DNA from: an uncultured Pseudomonadota bacterium
GTDB lineage: Bacteria; Pseudomonadota; Alphaproteobacteria; UBA9219
Assembly: GCA_903919315.1 (NCBI GenBank)
Contig: CAIXHP010000055.1
Span: 1-61,629 of the forward strand
DNA: 61,629 nucleotides
Reading direction: 5' to 3'
Position numbers and translations under genes: made by a program. Shown here one piece after another: positions 29,118 to 37,451 of the stretch (the stretch's first letter is position 1; each line of letters begins with the position of its first letter). The notes under the pieces are model-generated. The model saw only the letters and a list, made by a program, of their open reading frames with translations, was not told the DNA's origin and did no database searches.

Positions 29118-29987
29118 ATGAAAAACGGACTTATCCTCTTCGCGCTGATCTTGGCTGCCACCGCACTGGGTGTGAACGTCATGGGCTCGCATTCGGTTGA
29201 GCGCGCAAAGAAGGAAACAGCCTTTGAGCGAGTCGTGCGAACCGGAACGATTCGATGCGGCTACGCCCTGTGGGATCCGCAGATGATCAAAGACCCAAAC
29301 ACAGGCAATCTTTCAGGATACGACTACGACGTCATCAACGAGATGGGCTCGGTTCTTGGCCTTAAAGTCGATTGGGTTGAGGAATACGGGTGGGGCACAG
29401 CCGAACAAGGCTTGGTCACGGGGCGGTACGACATCGCCTGCAACAGTTTTTGGGCACACCCACCACGCGCAAAGGGTGCGGAATATTCGATTCCGTTCCT
29501 GTATCTCCCGCTTTTTCCAGTGGTTCGACCGGGACTCAACGGGCCTGAGGACTCCTTCGCGTGGCTCAACAATCCTGAATACAAGATGCTGATTCTCAGC
29601 GGCACGATCGGCGAAATTGTCGCCAAAAGGCGGTTTCCTCAGGCGAAACTCGTCGATGCCTTTTCACTGTCGGCAGGGGCCGATGCCATGATGAATATCA
29701 CAACGGGGAAAGCGGATTTCACGTTTTCCGACTGGACCACCGCCAACAGATTTCTGATGCAGAATCCGGGCGGAATAAAAATCCTGCCTACCATGATCGA
29801 AGTCACCAGCAGCGCCTTGCTTCTGCCGAACGACGATCCGCGCATGAAGGTGATGGTGGACAAGGCGCTGGCGTATCTCCTTGATTCAGGCTTTGTCCGG
29901 GAAACGATGACGCGCCATTTGGGGCAAGACCAGCGCGTTTGGTTACATCCGACCGCGCATTACGAGTCAGCGCCGCCCGTCAAGTAA
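29118..29987 (+). CDS. orphan polar amino acid-type ABC substrate-binding protein
   Basis: Type II periplasmic binding protein (SBP_bac_3 family) of 289 residues with an N-terminal hydrophobic signal or anchor (LILFALILAATALGVNVMG). The mature region starts FERVVRTGTIRCGYALWDPQ and contains the paralogue-shared WGTAEQGLVTGRYDIACNSF. It is clearly related to the binding protein at 40994 (shared KVDWVEE, AEQGLVTGRYD). The ATG at 29118 with GAGGGG upstream is preferred over 29085. No permease or ATPase is adjacent, so it may serve the transporter at 41869-43266 or have become a sensor domain. The ligand is unknown. Confidence 0.88.
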   Translation: MKNGLILFALILAATALGVNVMGSHSVERAKKETAFERVVRTGTIRCGYALWDPQMIKDPNTGNLSGYDYDVINEMGSVLGLKVDWVEEYGWGTAEQGLVTGRYDIACNSFWAHPPRAKGAEYSIPFLYLPLFPVVRPGLNGPEDSFAWLNNPEYKMLILSGTIGEIVAKRRFPQAKLVDAFSLSAGADAMMNITTGKADFTFSDWTTANRFLMQNPGGIKILPTMIEVTSSALLLPNDDPRMKVMVDKALAYLLDSGFVRETMTRHLGQDQRVWLHPTAHYESAPPVK

Positions 29988-30000
29988 GCGGTCTTCATAT

Positions 30001-31710
30001 CTACACGACCGAGGGAAGTTGCACGACGAAGCGCGCCCCAATAACTTGACCCGATTCGTCGCGGCGGTTCTCGGCCCATATCTTGCCACGGTGCGCGGCG
30101 ACGATCTGTTTGGATATGCTCAGGCCAAGGCCGGAGTGCGTGCCGAATTTTTCGCTCTTGGGGCGTTCGCTATAGAAACGGTCAAAGATCGCGTCCAGCT
30201 TGTTTTCGGGAATGCCCGTCCCGTTGTCTTCAACCACGATATTGACCACGTCGTCCTCGCAGCGCACCGTCACCACGACCCGGCCATCGGTGGGCGAAAA
30301 CGACAGCGCGTTGGCGATCAGATTCTGCAGAACCTGCACCAGCCGGACTTCGACGCCCAGCACCATCAGATTGCCGGTCGGCACGGGCATAAGTTCGACC
30401 GACGGGCCTGCGGGACGGTCTTGCGCGTCTTTGGCCACGCTGTAGAAGCCGACCAGAGTCGCCAGCATGCGGCCTATGTCGACGGGCGCAACTTCGGCGC
30501 GGCCCAGTTCGGCATCAAGGCGCGAAGCGTTGGAAATATCGCTGATCAGGCGGTCAAGACGCGCCACGTCGTCGCGAATCACCAGCATCAGGCGGCGCTG
30601 CATGACGGGGTCGTGTACCAGCTCAGCGGTTTCCACCGCGCTGCGTAGCGAGGTAAGGGGGTTTTTGATTTCATGGGCCACGTCGGCGGCGAAATTCTCG
30701 ATCGCACCGATGCGCTGCGCCAACGCCGCCGTCATGGCGCGCAGCGAAGCCGACAAATCGCCAATTTCATCGCGGCGTTTGCTGAAGTCGGGAATGATGT
30801 CGCGGTTGAGCAAGCTGGCGGTGCCGACCAGCCCCACAACCTCCATCTGGCCATGCCGCACTTTCTCCGCCGCAAGCGCCAGCATGCGCAAAGGCCGCGC
30901 AATCGCCCGCGCGAGATAGAGCGACAGCAGCACCGTGATGAGGAGGGTGATGCCAAATATCTTGAGAATATCCATGCGCACGTCGCGGAGGGCCGTGTCG
31001 ATCTTGGTGTCAAAGCGCGACAGCATGACGGTGCCCAGCACTTGCTTGTAGCGCTGCACCGGCACGGCGACCGCAAGGACGAGGCCTCCGCGTTCCAGAC
31101 TCCAGACCTGCGTCGCGCGTTCGCCAGCCAGCGCCCGACGCACGACATCGTATTGATCGCCGCGCTGGATTTTTTCCTCTTGATACAATGGATAGCTCCG
31201 ACGCTCGACCAAACCGTCAATCCAGTCGAACAGATGCATCGTTTGATCGGCGAGCCAGAATTTCTTTGTGGTAGGAGGCGGCAATTCCTCCACCTGAATC
31301 TTGCCGCTGTGTTCGAGGAGAATCCGGCTGTCGGCCAGCAGCGTGTCATCGAGATCGAACAGGCGGGTTCGGTTGCCCGTGGCCTCCGCCAGACGGCGGA
31401 TCATCAGACGCGACAGGAGCGGCGAAAGGATATTGCGGTCGTCTTCGTCCACCACGACCGCGCCCTCCCCCAACGCGCTGGCGGACAAACGCGCCTCTAA
31501 CAGCAGAGCGTCGAGTTCAGCGCCAATCAGACGTTCCTGATAACGCCCAAGATACAAAAGGCTGCCCACCAAAATCGCCAAAGCCAGAACATTGACGGCC
31601 AGAATGCGCAGCATAAGCGGCGACAGGAGCGCCGCGCGGGGAACTTTGTCGCCTTTGCGGCGATGCAAATCCTCGCGCTTTCCCGCCCAACCTGTCCTGC
31701 GGTCTGTCAC
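30001..31710 (-). CDS. chvG: sensor histidine kinase ChvG-type
   Basis: Envelope/acid-stress sensor kinase of the alphaproteobacterial ChvG/ExoS type, 569 residues. TM1 is at about 33-54, a periplasmic sensor domain runs to ~246, and TM2 at ~248-268 leads into a HAMP segment. The H-box ADVAHEIKNPLTSLRSAVET has phospho-acceptor His346, and an ATPase domain follows with NLIANALSFSP (N box), EDNGTGIPENKLD (G1), DRFYSERP (F) and HSGLGLSIS (G2). The GTG at 31710, seven bases after the chvI stop, is the likely start. The open frame upstream runs through chvI in another frame. The hprK/PTS genes that often follow chvG are absent. Confidence 0.92.
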   Translation of the reverse strand: MTDRRTGWAGKREDLHRRKGDKVPRAALLSPLMLRILAVNVLALAILVGSLLYLGRYQERLIGAELDALLLEARLSASALGEGAVVVDEDDRNILSPLLSRLMIRRLAEATGNRTRLFDLDDTLLADSRILLEHSGKIQVEELPPPTTKKFWLADQTMHLFDWIDGLVERRSYPLYQEEKIQRGDQYDVVRRALAGERATQVWSLERGGLVLAVAVPVQRYKQVLGTVMLSRFDTKIDTALRDVRMDILKIFGITLLITVLLSLYLARAIARPLRMLALAAEKVRHGQMEVVGLVGTASLLNRDIIPDFSKRRDEIGDLSASLRAMTAALAQRIGAIENFAADVAHEIKNPLTSLRSAVETAELVHDPVMQRRLMLVIRDDVARLDRLISDISNASRLDAELGRAEVAPVDIGRMLATLVGFYSVAKDAQDRPAGPSVELMPVPTGNLMVLGVEVRLVQVLQNLIANALSFSPTDGRVVVTVRCEDDVVNIVVEDNGTGIPENKLDAIFDRFYSERPKSEKFGTHSGLGLSISKQIVAAHRGKIWAENRRDESGQVIGARFVVQLPSVV

Positions 31711-31717
31711 GTGCGCC

Positions 31718-32425
31718 TCATTCTTCCTTGTACCGGTACCCGACACCGTAGAGCGTTTCGATTTGGGAGAACTCGCCATCGACGGCGCGGAACTTTTTCC
31801 GCAGGCGCTTGATGTGGCTGTCGATGGTGCGGTCGTCAACGTAGATGGATTCGCCATAGGCCGCATCCATCAACTGGTCGCGGCTTTTGACGTGCCCGAC
31901 GCGCTGCGCCAGCGCCTTGACCAGCAGAAATTCCGTCACGGTCAAATCGACCGGCTGGCCTTTCCATGTGCAGACGTGACGTGCGCCGTCCAAGACCAAC
32001 GCGCCGCGCGTGAGGATGCTGGCGGGGTCGGCGTTGGCGGGCTGTTGACGCAACTGCTCGCGGCGCAGCAGGGCGCGAATACGCTCCAGCAAAAGGCGCT
32101 GCGAAAACGGCTTGGTGATATAGTCGTCCGCGCCCATGCGAAGGCCCATGATCTCGTCCACCTCCTCGTCCTTTGACGTGAGAAAGATCACCGGCATGTG
32201 CGCCGTGGCGGGGGCTTGCCGAAGGCGTTGCAGCAGTTCCATGCCGTTCAAGCGCGGCATCTTGATGTCGAGGACGGCCAGATCGGCGGCTTTTTGCGTA
32301 AGGGCGCGTTGGGCTTCGTCGCCGTCGCCGTAGGTGCGCACTTCGAAACCCTCGGCCTCCAGCGCCATGCTGACGGATGTAAGAATATTGCGGTCGTCAT
32401 CAACCAATACGATCGTCTGCGGCAC
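31718..32425 (-). CDS. chvI: response regulator ChvI-type (OmpR family)
   Basis: DNA-binding response regulator, 235 residues. The receiver domain has the acidic pocket VDDDRN (8-13), phospho-acceptor Asp53 in [13 protein letters not shown], a TSKDEE switch region and Lys in DDYITKPF. The C-terminal winged helix has [20 protein letters not shown], the ChvI-like [20 protein letters not shown] and the terminal YGVGYRY. It is first in the chvI-chvG operon. In relatives this pair controls exopolysaccharide, motility and acid response. Confidence 0.94.
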   Translation of the reverse strand: MPQTIVLVDDDRNILTSVSMALEAEGFEVRTYGDGDEAQRALTQKAADLAVLDIKMPRLNGMELLQRLRQAPATAHMPVIFLTSKDEEVDEIMGLRMGADDYITKPFSQRLLLERIRALLRREQLRQQPANADPASILTRGALVLDGARHVCTWKGQPVDLTVTEFLLVKALAQRVGHVKSRDQLMDAAYGESIYVDDRTIDSHIKRLRKKFRAVDGEFSQIETLYGVGYRYKEE

Positions 32426-32531
32426 GTTGGCTCTCCCTGCAGTTGTAGCGTCATTTGCCTCGGTTTAGGGGCAAACTATGGCACAAATAGGCCAGAAAAG
32501 GAAAAAACGGCCCCAATCCGCAGGAAAAGGC

Positions 32532-32783
32532 CTATTCGGCCATACCGATGGCGGCTTTGTAGAGGTCGAGCAGTTCTTCCTGTTCGCGGCGGTCTTCGTC
32601 CTTGATTTTGCGCAGACGGACGATCTGGCGAATGATTTTAACGTCGAAGCCTGTGCCCTTGGCCTCGGCATACACGTCCTTTAAGTCCTCCATCACCCCG
32701 GCCTTGTCTTCTTCGAGCTTCTCAATGCGCTTGATGAAAGATTTCAGGCGTTCGCTGGAGATTTCTCCGGAAACTTCGGGCAT
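32532..32783 (-). CDS. gapR: GapR nucleoid-associated protein (DUF2312)
   Basis: Small alpha-helical DNA-clamping protein that binds overtwisted AT-rich DNA and supports replication and cell-cycle progression in alphaproteobacteria. The 83-residue protein has the DUF2312 signature: SERLKSFIKRIEKLEEDKAG, AEAKGTGFDVKIIRQIVRLR and a KKD-like KIKDEDRREQEELLDLY segment. The ATG at 32783 is chosen because upstream residues in the open frame have no family similarity. It is a single gene, divergent from the next small conserved gene. Confidence 0.93.
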   Translation of the reverse strand: MPEVSGEISSERLKSFIKRIEKLEEDKAGVMEDLKDVYAEAKGTGFDVKIIRQIVRLRKIKDEDRREQEELLDLYKAAIGMAE

Positions 32784-32955
32784 GGCAAACTCTCGTGACT
32801 GGTTGAGAAAAAGACGGGGGAGCGGTTTTCTAATCCATAGCGCCCGCCGAATCCAGAAGGAAATGCGCCGGGATGCCGTTAACACATCGACAAGAAACAT
32901 GGGGTAAGGTGACGCGCATCTGTTCGCCGTTTGCGGCTAACTTCCGTGGGTTTTT

Positions 32956-33345
32956 ATGCCTTACATCATTCGCAACTCCGAAGGAAATATCAGCCGCGTC
33001 AGCATGCGTCCTATTCCGGGCGTTGAGGTGCTGCCGCACGGCCACCCCGATCTGGAAGCCTTTCTCAAGAAGAACGGCCAAGACCCCGCCAAAGTGCAAT
33101 CCGCTTTGGCCGAATTGCGGCAATCCGATGCCGACATGTCGCGCGCGATCGAAGACGTGGTCATGGCTTTGCTGAAAAAGAACGTCCTCAAGATGACCGA
33201 CTTGCCCCCCCCTGTGCAGGATCGCATGTCCAACCGCGCCAAGCTGCGCGTTCTGATCCAAGACACTTATGACCAAGCCTCGGGACGCAACAGCACCAGC
33301 TATAGCAGCGCTATGCCCATCAGCAGCGCTGACCTCGGGAACTAA
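32956..33345 (+). CDS. small conserved alphaproteobacterial protein (often mislabelled tryptophan synthase beta-like)
   Basis: A 129-residue protein beginning PYIIRNSEGNISRVS, with LEAFLKKN, a central SDADMSRAIEDVVMALLKKN and LKMTDLPPPVQDRMSNRAKL. This pattern matches a widespread short alphaproteobacterial family of unknown function that databases have long tagged as tryptophan synthase subunit beta-like. It has none of the PLP-enzyme motifs, so that name is not meaningful. The C-terminal 25 residues are Ser-rich and disordered-looking. Its stop overlaps the convergent mrp stop by four bases. Confidence 0.8.
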   Translation: MPYIIRNSEGNISRVSMRPIPGVEVLPHGHPDLEAFLKKNGQDPAKVQSALAELRQSDADMSRAIEDVVMALLKKNVLKMTDLPPPVQDRMSNRAKLRVLIQDTYDQASGRNSTSYSSAMPISSADLGN

Positions 33346-34418
33346 TCACGCCGCTCCAGCGTCGCCCATACTTGTGCCGCGATGGCGCGGTAGTTTTGCG
33401 CCTGTGGACTGTCCGGCTGTGTCGCGGCAATGGGGGTTCCAGCATCCGAAGTTTCGCGCACCGCGAGATCGAGCGGAATTTCGCCCAGCAACGGCACGCC
33501 CAGCTTCAAGGCCTCAGCCGCCGCCCCGCCGTGGCTGAAGATGTTGCTGCGTTCGCCGCAGTGCGGGCAGAGGAAATAGCTCATATTCTCAACAATACCG
33601 AGGATCGGAACATCGACCTTGCGGAACATGCCGACGCCGCGCCGCGCATCGATCAGCGCGATGTCTTGCGGCGTCGAGACGATCACCGCGCCCGCCAACG
33701 GCACCTTTTGCGCCATCGTCAATTGCACGTCGCCTGTGCCGGGCGGCATATCCACCACCAGAACATCCAGCTCGCCCCACGCCACGTCGCGCAACAGCTG
33801 AACCAAAGCGCTTTGCACCATCGGCCCGCGCCAGACCATGGAGGCGTTTTCGTCCACCAGACAACCGATGGACATGGCGCGGATGCCATAGCGCTCCATC
33901 GGCACCATCTTTTTGTCGTCGTTCAGCTCCGGCTTGCCCCGCAGCCCCATCAGACGGGGGATAGAGGGGCCATAGATGTCGGCATCCAAAAGCCCGACCT
34001 TCAAGCCGTTCGCGGCCATGGCCACGGCCAGATTGACGGCGGTGGTCGATTTGCCCACGCCGCCTTTGCCCGAAGCCACGGCGATGATGTGCCGCACGCC
34101 GTCCAGTGTGATTTTAGCCGCTGCCTGACGCGGCTGAATCGTCGGCGCGGGGCGGTGGGCGGTCAGAACGGCAGCAACCGACAGAACGCCGTCGATCAAG
34201 CCCACAACCCGCTCAGCTTCTTCGCGCAGAGGCTCCAGCGCGGCCCCCTGCCGGGGATCGACTTCAATCGCAAAACGGACATGCGCTCCGCCCGCCTCGG
34301 CCCGAAGGGTCAATCCGACAACCCTGTTAAGCGCGACAATATCCGCCCCCTCCTCCGGCATCGTTACGGTGCGGAGGGCGTTAAGGACTGTGTTTTCATT
34401 GATGATTGGCATCATCAT
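33342..34418 (-). CDS. mrp: Mrp/ApbC/NBP35-family iron-sulfur cluster carrier ATPase
   Basis: P-loop scaffold/carrier for [4Fe-4S] clusters, 358 residues. An N-terminal MIP18/DUF59-like domain (~1-90) precedes a deviant Walker A SGKGGVGKSTTAVNLA (116-131), then LLDADIYGPSIPRL, the DMPPGTGDVQLT motif and the CPHC cluster ligands in SYFLCPHCGERSNIFSHGG. Three ATGs in a row mark the start. Domain order and length match the alphaproteobacterial family. tRNA-Thr lies about 150 bases upstream on the other strand. Confidence 0.94.
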   Translation of the reverse strand: MMMPIINENTVLNALRTVTMPEEGADIVALNRVVGLTLRAEAGGAHVRFAIEVDPRQGAALEPLREEAERVVGLIDGVLSVAAVLTAHRPAPTIQPRQAAAKITLDGVRHIIAVASGKGGVGKSTTAVNLAVAMAANGLKVGLLDADIYGPSIPRLMGLRGKPELNDDKKMVPMERYGIRAMSIGCLVDENASMVWRGPMVQSALVQLLRDVAWGELDVLVVDMPPGTGDVQLTMAQKVPLAGAVIVSTPQDIALIDARRGVGMFRKVDVPILGIVENMSYFLCPHCGERSNIFSHGGAAAEALKLGVPLLGEIPLDLAVRETSDAGTPIAATQPDSPQAQNYRAIAAQVWATLERRD

Positions 34419-34573
34419 GCCTTATCAGCCGCCAAGCGACGGCGCAAGGCTCGACGATTCGGCCCGCCGCGAGCCAAACCTCGGCGGACGGGCGAGAAAC
34501 GACAGAGTTGACGCTGGGTTCCGAAGCCGTTAAGAGCATGCAGCCCACCCAACCGCACGATGGGCCAAGAGGA

Positions 34574-34648
34574 GCCGTTGTAGCTCAGCGGTAGAGCAGG
34601 GCTTTCGTAAAGCCAAGGTCGGGGGTTCAAATCCCTCCAACGGCACCA
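34574..34648 (+). tRNA. tRNA-Thr (CGU)
   Basis: A 75-base cloverleaf: acceptor GCCGTTG pairs with CAACGGC, the D arm is AGCTCAGCGGTAGAGC, the anticodon loop is TTCGTAA with anticodon CGT, the T loop is TTCAAAT, and CCA is encoded. A short non-core stretch begins just past its 3' end. Confidence 0.93.
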
Positions 34649-34673
34649 TCTCTTTCTTCATCCCGCAGCACGG

Positions 34674-34946
34674 TCAGCCGAGCGTCAACGCGGCGCGTTT
34701 GCGCCTCCATGTCAGCATCATGACAAAGAGGGTGGACATAATGACCTGTGATGCCGGATACAAAACCGTTGTTACATTGACCGAATCCAGCGCCACCAAC
34801 ATGAGCGCGTACTTGGCAGTGCTGAGCGCGTAGGTCTGCGCCTTTTCCTCATCCGGAAACGCCCACGATTTCCGAACCGTAGGCCAGAACGCCAAAACGT
34901 CTATCGCCGTCACCAGCATCACGGACCAGAGCGGATCATCGGCCAT
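34674..34946 (-). CDS. small membrane protein, probably an N-truncated remnant
   Basis: A 90-residue product with about three hydrophobic segments (DPLWSVMLVTAIDVLAFWPT, STAKYALMLVALDSV, VIMSTLFVMMLTW) and the pattern PTVRKSWAFPDEE between the first two. It resembles the C-terminal half of longer multi-span membrane proteins of unknown function. Coding-like sequence (QYISLWR) continues in frame upstream of the ATG for about a dozen codons before a stop, which supports truncation. It sits between tRNA-Thr and an AT-rich gene. The function is unknown. Confidence 0.5.
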   Translation of the reverse strand: MADDPLWSVMLVTAIDVLAFWPTVRKSWAFPDEEKAQTYALSTAKYALMLVALDSVNVTTVLYPASQVIMSTLFVMMLTWRRKRAALTLG

Positions 34947-35153
34947 GCGCCATAGCGATATATATTGGTCTTTTCGTCGATTTCAATGTACACAATCATT
35001 CTCACATATTCCAAACCCGTTGCTTTCCAAGTTCACAACATAGGGTTACTCAGCCCTGCGATTCCCACATTTCTTCCCCCTGTGGTCAAAGGGCTACCCA
35101 ATGTGTAACATTGCCGAAACGTGATCGATATACGACATAAGAGGGCGGCTCTA

Positions 35154-35813
35154 ATGCTAAAAAAGATGGATGAAACAGAAAGTTTTTCTTCTAAAAACTT
35201 TCCTCCAGCAGAGCTATATGTTGAAGATTTGGAGGAGTTTTTTAAGCTTTTTCAGACCACCTCAAATGATATTGAGTTAGAAGTCGGAGACGTTCGCCTT
35301 GATGATCCTGCTGATTTCGCGACATTAGCTCAACATTTCGGGTATGGCAGACTTGGTTCGGTCAAAATCAAAGCCAAAAACATCTGGTTTGGAATTGAAC
35401 TGAATTCAACCGGTGCTCGTGCATACATTAGCAGCCCCACGCCTTTAACCTTGGGTGTTATAGAAAAAATTCGCTTGATAATGAAACGGCGGAGAAGGTC
35501 GATTTGGTGGCATGTTAGAAAGTTATCTTATATTTTTCCTATGATTTTGCTTTTGTTTTATTTTGATCCAGCACCAATGCCACATCAATTAAAGGATTTA
35601 ATGCCAGAATGGGGGTGGTTGGTTGCAAGTCTTCTTAGCTTTTGGTTGGTAGAAAGTTTTTGTAAGAAAAATAAGCTGCTGATTTGGGCGACCCAGAAAC
35701 ACCTCAAAAAAAGTTTTCTTGAAACAAATAAGGATCAATTAGCCGTTAGCCTGATATCAGTTTTTGTTGGTGCTGTTGTGGGTGCAATTATTACTGCGCT
35801 TATTAAGCAATAG
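35154..35813 (+). CDS. AT-rich hypothetical two-TM protein, likely acquired
   Basis: A 219-residue protein from the ATG at 35154 (AGAGGG upstream). A GTG at 35121 would add 11 residues. The first ~120 residues are soluble and acidic, with a DIELEVGDVRLDDPADF segment. A cluster of basic residues (MKRRRRSIWW) precedes TM1 (YIFPMILLLFYF), a second hydrophobic segment follows (WGWLVASLLSFWLVESF), and the last 20 residues (ISVFVGAVVGAIITALI) form a C-terminal membrane segment. Composition is far more AT-rich than any neighbour, with many TTT, TTA and AAA codons. I recognise no family. Confidence 0.7.
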   Translation: MLKKMDETESFSSKNFPPAELYVEDLEEFFKLFQTTSNDIELEVGDVRLDDPADFATLAQHFGYGRLGSVKIKAKNIWFGIELNSTGARAYISSPTPLTLGVIEKIRLIMKRRRRSIWWHVRKLSYIFPMILLLFYFDPAPMPHQLKDLMPEWGWLVASLLSFWLVESFCKKNKLLIWATQKHLKKSFLETNKDQLAVSLISVFVGAVVGAIITALIKQ

Positions 35814-35875
35814 ACCCGTTCTTGATTACCACGCGGATTCAGCTAGCAACGCATAATGTGGTAAGACGAGAAGGA

Positions 35876-35902
35876 GTAACCTCTTGAGATAGCAAGGGTT
35901 AC
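35876..35902. repeat. inverted repeat downstream of the AT-rich gene
   Basis: GTAACCTCTTG and CAAGGGTTAC pair around AGATAG with one bulged T, 63 bases after the stop of the two-TM gene. There is no T-run, so it is a possible weak terminator or a protein site. Confidence 0.4.
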
Positions 35903-35920
35903 CGATGCAGCAAGTTTTCG

Positions 35921-35946
35921 ATCTTATCTAGCGGTTTCGATAAGAT
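35921..35946. repeat. 8-bp inverted repeat
   Basis: ATCTTATC and GATAAGAT are separated by ten bases in the noncoding stretch between the AT-rich gene and the accA remnant. It is a perfect stem of unknown role. The adjoining C-rich run and a degenerate copy of the dispersed palindrome (35996-36024) are the only other features I see here. Confidence 0.35.
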
Positions 35947-35997
35947 AGCGAACTGTATGACCGAGCATTAATAGCCTTGCTAGCCCCCCCCACCTCG

Positions 35998-36237
35998 TCA
36001 TTCCAGCACAGGCGGAATCCAGCGCCGCCATAACCTCATGTGCTCTCTATCGTTCGCTTCTGACAAGCTTCCCCCCCCCTCCCCCATCGCCAGATACTTC
36101 GCGTGGCGTTGCCCAAGCAGGGCTTTGCCGTCGATAGCGGTAAATTCGGCGAAGTGGTGTGGGATAGCTTCACCGACCGCCTTGATCATAGCCTTGGGAT
36201 GGCGATGCGCGCCGCCCAGCGGTGAGGCGACATCAAA
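35998..36237 (-). pseudogene. accA: accA 3' remnant (acetyl-CoA carboxylase carboxyltransferase alpha, C-terminal end)
   Basis: The minus strand reads DVASPLGGAHRHPKAMIKAV, then GEAIPHHFAEF, AIDGKALLGQRHAKYLAMG. This matches the last ~55 residues of AccA (pattern EPxGGAHR.P..A, then LD...L...R..KY..MG). No catalytic region or start is present upstream, where the rplS terminator begins within 45 bases. About 24 unrelated codons follow before the stop at 35998. It is a broken 3' fragment left by a rearrangement. An intact accA would have to lie outside this window. Confidence 0.65.
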
Positions 36238-36241
36238 ACTT

Positions 36242-36264
36242 AACCGCCTGACCTGCGGTTTTTC
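36242..36264 (+). terminator. possible plus-strand intrinsic terminator
   Basis: AACCGC and GCGGTT flank a seven-base loop and are followed by TTTTTC. It overlaps the broken edge of the accA remnant. A six-bp stem is short, so the call is tentative. Confidence 0.4.
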
Positions 36265-36279
36265 GTGCAGTGTGGGCGC

Positions 36280-36319
36280 AAAAGAAAAGCGCCATCCCGG
36301 ATTTCTCCGGCATGGCGCT
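36280..36319 (-). terminator. intrinsic terminator after rplS
   Basis: On the minus strand AGCGCCAT pairs with ATGGCGCT, with an inner CCGG/CCGG stem, and a TTTTCTTTT run follows. It lies 30 bases after the rplS stop and closes the rpsP-rimM-trmD-rplS operon. Confidence 0.88.
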
Positions 36320-36347
36320 GAACTTTGTTCGTTCCGACGAAACGGAC

Positions 36348-36725
36348 TTACGCGGATTTGGACGCGGCGTTGTAGTCGGTGCGTTCGGCGATACGGGCGG
36401 ATTTGCCGCGACGGCCGCGCAGATAATACAGCTTAGCGCGACGGACAGCGCCGCGACGCACGACGACGATGGATTCCAGACGCGGGCTGTAGAGCGCGAA
36501 GATACGTTCCACGCCTTCGCCATAGCTGATCTTGCGCACGGTGAACGACGAGTTGAAGCCCGCGTTCTTGCGACCGATGCAGACGCCTTCATAGGCCTGA
36601 ACGCGTTCACGCGTGCCTTCGACGACACGGACGTTGACACACACGGTGTCGCCCGGCTCGAATTCCGGAACCTTGGCGTTCAGCTTTTCGATCTGCTGTT
36701 GGTTGAATTTTTCTAACACGTTCAT
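36348..36725 (-). CDS. rplS: 50S ribosomal protein L19
   Basis: Large-subunit protein at the 30S-50S interface, 125 residues. The diagnostic segments are [40 protein letters not shown], the [10 protein letters not shown] block and [19 protein letters not shown]. The ATG is preceded by AAGGAGAGAAACG. It is the last gene of the rpsP-rimM-trmD-rplS operon, the order seen in most Proteobacteria. Confidence 0.98.
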   Translation of the reverse strand: MNVLEKFNQQQIEKLNAKVPEFEPGDTVCVNVRVVEGTRERVQAYEGVCIGRKNAGFNSSFTVRKISYGEGVERIFALYSPRLESIVVVRRGAVRRAKLYYLRGRRGKSARIAERTDYNAASKSA

Positions 36726-36743
36726 CGTTTCTCTCCTTCAGAT

Positions 36744-37451
36744 TTAGCTCTTATGCCGCATTTCATAGCGTTCCCACAAGTCCGGACGGCGTTCCCGCGT
36801 GATTTTTTCCGCTTCGGCCTGCCGCCAGACCTTAACCTTTTCGTGGTGACCGGAAACCAGAACCTCCGGCACCGACCGCCCCTCCCAAACCGCTGGCCGC
36901 GTGTAGTGCGGATATTCCAGAAGTCCGGACGTAAAACTCTCTTCCTCCACCGTCGCCGCGTTGCCCATAACGCCGGGCAGCAAACGCACGCAGGCTTCCA
37001 CCAACGTCATGGCGGCCACTTCGCCGCCCGCCAGCACAAAGTCGCCGAGGCTGACTTCTTCCAGCCCCTGCGCCTCGATCACGCGCTGATCCACGCCTTC
37101 GTACCGGCCACAGAGCAAAAGCACCGAACCGGCCTCGACCAATTCCTGCACCAGAGCCTGATCCAGCACCCGTCCGCGCGGCGACAGGTAAATTTTTCGC
37201 GCCGCCGGGCCAAAACAGGCTTCCGCGCCGCGAACGGCAGCGTCCACCACATCAGGCCGCAGCACCATGCCAGCGCCCCCGCCATAGGGGGCATCGTCCA
37301 CGGTGCGGTGTTTATCGCTGGCAAAAGTCCGAATGTCCAGCGTTTCCATGCGCCAAATCCCCTCATTCAGCGCTTTTCCCGCCAAACTGTGCCCCAAAGG
37401 GCCGGGGAACATGTCGGGGAACAAGGTTAAGATTTGGGCCGTCCACGTCAC
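36744..37451 (-). CDS. trmD: tRNA (guanine-N1-)-methyltransferase
   Basis: SPOUT methyltransferase that makes m1G37 in tRNAs reading CNN and GGG codons, preventing frameshifts. The 235-residue protein has [27 protein letters not shown], the SAM-binding knot [14 protein letters not shown] and [15 protein letters not shown], with a C-terminal helical domain. Its start overlaps the rimM stop by four bases. Confidence 0.98.
   Translation of the reverse strand: MTWTAQILTLFPDMFPGPLGHSLAGKALNEGIWRMETLDIRTFASDKHRTVDDAPYGGGAGMVLRPDVVDAAVRGAEACFGPAARKIYLSPRGRVLDQALVQELVEAGSVLLLCGRYEGVDQRVIEAQGLEEVSLGDFVLAGGEVAAMTLVEACVRLLPGVMGNAATVEEESFTSGLLEYPHYTRPAVWEGRSVPEVLVSGHHEKVKVWRQAEAEKITRERRPDLWERYEMRHKS

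Noticed and set aside
32956-33345. Tryptophan synthase beta subunit
   Set aside because: The family is sometimes labelled that way, but at 129 residues without PLP-lysine or GGGSNA-type motifs it cannot be the enzyme.
34616-36000. Integrated element using tRNA-Thr as attachment site
   Set aside because: I looked for a direct repeat of the tRNA 3' end (GGTTCAAATCCCTCCAACGG) up to the rplS operon and saw none, and there is no integrase. The stretch is called an island only by composition and broken genes.
35921-36000. CRISPR or satellite repeats in the AT-rich stretch
   Set aside because: The repeats are isolated inverted pairs without regular spacing. No direct-repeat array was seen here or elsewhere in the window.
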